A program made the translations under genes and the position numbers. A stretch of 6,454 nt of DNA from the NCBI GenBank assembly GCA_023818865.1, contig JAMWDF010000134.1, positions 1 to 6,454 of the forward strand, in the 5' to 3' direction. The notes beneath the pieces are model-generated. The model saw only the letters and a program-made list of their open reading frames with translations, had not been told where the DNA came from and did not search any database. Every line of letters starts with the position of its first letter. The first letter of the stretch is position 1. This stretch comes from Candidatus Omnitrophota bacterium. Lineage in GTDB: Bacteria > Ratteibacteria > UBA8468 > B48-G9 > DSTR01. Shown here one piece after another: positions 4,924 to 6,454 of this stretch.

Positions 4924-6086
4924 TTTTCGCTAGGTGATTTCTTAAGACTCTTGATCAATTCAAGCGCAATGACATTTCGCTGAATTTGATTGGTTCCTTC
5001 ATAAATCTGGGTAATCTTGGCGTCTCGGAACATCTTTTCTACAGGATATTCTTTCATATATCCGTAACCGCCAAATATCTGAATGGCATCAGTGGTCACT
5101 TTCATAGCAACATCAGAAGCAAACAATTTAGCCATGGAAGAAATTAGGCTAACTTCTTTTTCTCCTGCGTCAATCATTCTAGCTGCTTGATAAACAAGCC
5201 CCCTGGCGGCTTCAATCTGAGTAGCCATATCAGCCAGGAGATGCTGAACTGCTTGAAAGGAACTGATGCGCTGTCCAAATTGGTATCTCTGGTGAGCATA
5301 CGACAACGCCGCCTCAAAAGCCCCTTGGGCAATTCCCAAGGCTTGGGCCGCCACTCCCGGGCGACTGGTATCAAAATTCTTGATGGTAATCAGAAAACCC
5401 ATTCCTTCCCGACCGAGTATCTGAGACCGATGAACGCGACAGTTCTGGAAAATAAGTTCTCTCGTAGCTGAGGCTCTGATACCCAATTTATTTTCCTTTT
5501 TCCCAAACGAAAACCCGGGCATACCTTTTTCTAAAATAAACGCCGTTGCTCCGCGCGGTCCCTTGTTTCGGTCAGTGGAAGCTATGACTGTATAAACATC
5601 TGCCTCTCCTCCATTAGTAATCCATTGTTTAGTACCATCAAGAACATAATACTCCCCATCCTTCTTTGCGGTCGTCCTCAATTGAGTAATATCACTGCCA
5701 GCGTCCGCCTCGGTCACCGCAAAAGCCGCTAATTTTTCGCCCCGGGCAATGGGAGGAAGGTATTTCTTCTTTTGGTCCTCATTCCCGAAAAGAAGAATTG
5801 GAAAAGTGCCTAAACCTGTCCCAGCAAAGGCAAGAGCAATTCCGCCGCAGACCCTACTCAGTTCCTCAACGACTAAACACATTTCAAAAACCCCGTATCC
5901 CATCCCTCCGTACTCCACCGGGATGTAAACTCCGCATAAATCGGATTCAGCAAGATATTTGACGATATCCCAAGGAAACTCTCCAGTTTCGTCATAATGC
6001 GCTCTTACAGGAGCAATTTTCTCCTCAGCAATCTGGCGAGCCAAATTCTTAATCATTATTTGTTCTTCAGACAAAAAATAGTTCAC
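4920..6086 (-). CDS. Acyl-CoA dehydrogenase, short-chain/butyryl-CoA type
   Basis: The protein has 388 residues, typical of the FAD-dependent acyl-CoA dehydrogenase family, which oxidises acyl-CoA to trans-2-enoyl-CoA and passes electrons to electron-transfer flavoprotein. The N-terminal helical domain begins NYFLSEEQIMIKNLARQIAEE. The middle beta domain has the family signature AFAVTEADAGSD (121-132) and WITNGGEADVY (155-165). The C-terminal helical domain has RYQFGQ (267-272), QIFGGYGYMKEYPVEKMFRD (336-355) and IYEGTNQIQR, with the expected catalytic glutamate at 363. There is no membrane segment or signal peptide. The start is GTG (6086-6084) with a good GGGAGG four bases upstream. It lies 15 bases after fabF and overlaps the next gene, so all three are probably co-transcribed. 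Chain-length preference cannot be fixed by eye. Confidence 0.95.
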   Translation of the reverse strand: MNYFLSEEQIMIKNLARQIAEEKIAPVRAHYDETGEFPWDIVKYLAESDLCGVYIPVEYGGMGYGVFEMCLVVEELSRVCGGIALAFAGTGLGTFPILLFGNEDQKKKYLPPIARGEKLAAFAVTEADAGSDITQLRTTAKKDGEYYVLDGTKQWITNGGEADVYTVIASTDRNKGPRGATAFILEKGMPGFSFGKKENKLGIRASATRELIFQNCRVHRSQILGREGMGFLITIKNFDTSRPGVAAQALGIAQGAFEAALSYAHQRYQFGQRISSFQAVQHLLADMATQIEAARGLVYQAARMIDAGEKEVSLISSMAKLFASDVAMKVTTDAIQIFGGYGYMKEYPVEKMFRDAKITQIYEGTNQIQRNVIALELIKSLKKSPSEK

Positions 6087-6101
6087 TTTCCCTCCCTCTG
6101 T

Positions 6102-6454
6102 CTACTGGCGATACCTCTTTGCAACAAGGGTAGCATTGTGGCCACCGAAACCAAATGAATTGGAAATAGCCACCTTTATTGACCAAGACCGAGCTTGATT
6201 AGGAACGTAATCCAGGTCACACTCCGGATCAGGGAATTCATAGTTAATTGTTGGCGGTATCATTCCCGTCTCAACTGAAAGAACCGTTGCCACAAACTCT
6301 ACGGCCCCAGCCGCTCCCAACAAGTGCCCCGTCATCGATTTAATTGAACTAATAGGAATCCTATAAGAATGTTGCCCAAAGACTTTTTTTATTGCCCGGG
6401 TTTCACTTCGGTCATTGAGAGGGGTGGAGGTTCCATGAGCATTTATATAGTCAA
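6102..6454 (-). CDS. fabF: 3-oxoacyl-ACP synthase II (KAS II), C-terminal part
   Basis: This is the last 116 codons or so of a gene that begins beyond base 6454; the full protein is normally about 410 residues. FabF condenses malonyl-ACP with acyl-ACP in type II fatty acid elongation in the cytoplasm. The part present carries two of the three catalytic landmarks: the first active-site histidine in NAHGTSTPLND, and the lysine and second histidine in SSIKSMTGHLLGAAGAVE. The NSFGFGGHNATL segment near the end closes the active site. The nucleophilic cysteine would be outside the window. The protein ends in LVAKRYRQ, and the stop TAG is 15 bases before the dehydrogenase start. A FabF-like synthase for another pathway cannot be wholly excluded without the N-terminal half, but the matches are typical of housekeeping FabF. 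Confidence 0.93.
   Translation of the reverse strand, partial: DYINAHGTSTPLNDRSETRAIKKVFGQHSYRIPISSIKSMTGHLLGAAGAVEFVATVLSVETGMIPPTINYEFPDPECDLDYVPNQARSWSIKVAISNSFGFGGHNATLVAKRYRQ

Overview
This window carries ordinary core bacterial genes, all transcribed on the minus strand, so the biological order runs from base 6454 down to base 1. The order is fabF (3' part) - acyl-CoA dehydrogenase - rluD-type pseudouridine synthase - tRNA-Gly(GCC) - tRNA-Thr(GGU) - tuf - rpmG - tRNA-Trp(CCA) - secE - nusG - rplK - rplA - rplJ (5' part). The window is densely coded. There is no gene-free stretch longer than about 90 bases, and I see no mobile element, CRISPR array, defence gene or plus-strand gene that I believe.

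The upstream block (about 4006-6454) is a tight cluster: fabF and the acyl-CoA dehydrogenase are 15 bases apart, and the dehydrogenase stop overlaps the first possible rluD start. It ends where two clean sigma-70/sigma-A type promoters begin. One lies just before tRNA-Gly and one just before tRNA-Thr. The second promoter should drive the translation block: tRNA-Thr, EF-Tu, ribosomal protein L33, tRNA-Trp, the SecE translocase subunit, the NusG elongation factor, then L11, L1 and L10. These genes are 3 to 76 bases apart with no visible terminator, so they probably form one long operon whose RNA is cut at the embedded tRNAs.

The tRNA-Gly/tRNA-Thr - tuf - (rpmG) - tRNA-Trp - secE - nusG - rplKAJ order is an old, widely conserved bacterial arrangement. 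It is seen in variant forms in Chloroflexota, Deinococcota, Chlamydiota and Pseudomonadota. It is not the usual Bacillota order, where tuf sits in the str operon. The EF-Tu sequence reminds me most of Chloroflexota EF-Tu, and none of the three tRNAs encodes its CCA end. I therefore lean towards a Chloroflexota-like or other deep-branching, possibly uncultivated, bacterium of moderate GC, but the window does not settle this.

The most unusual thing I see is codon use. The tuf gene is written with GGG, GCG, ATA and CGG codons, quite unlike the neighbouring genes and unexpected for so highly expressed a gene, and its 3' end drifts back toward the local style. Secondary points are the tRNA-Trp embedded immediately before secE, a hairpin before rplK that could be the L1 autoregulatory site, and the lack of room for an L10 leader before rplJ. 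I did not find an undescribed system here.
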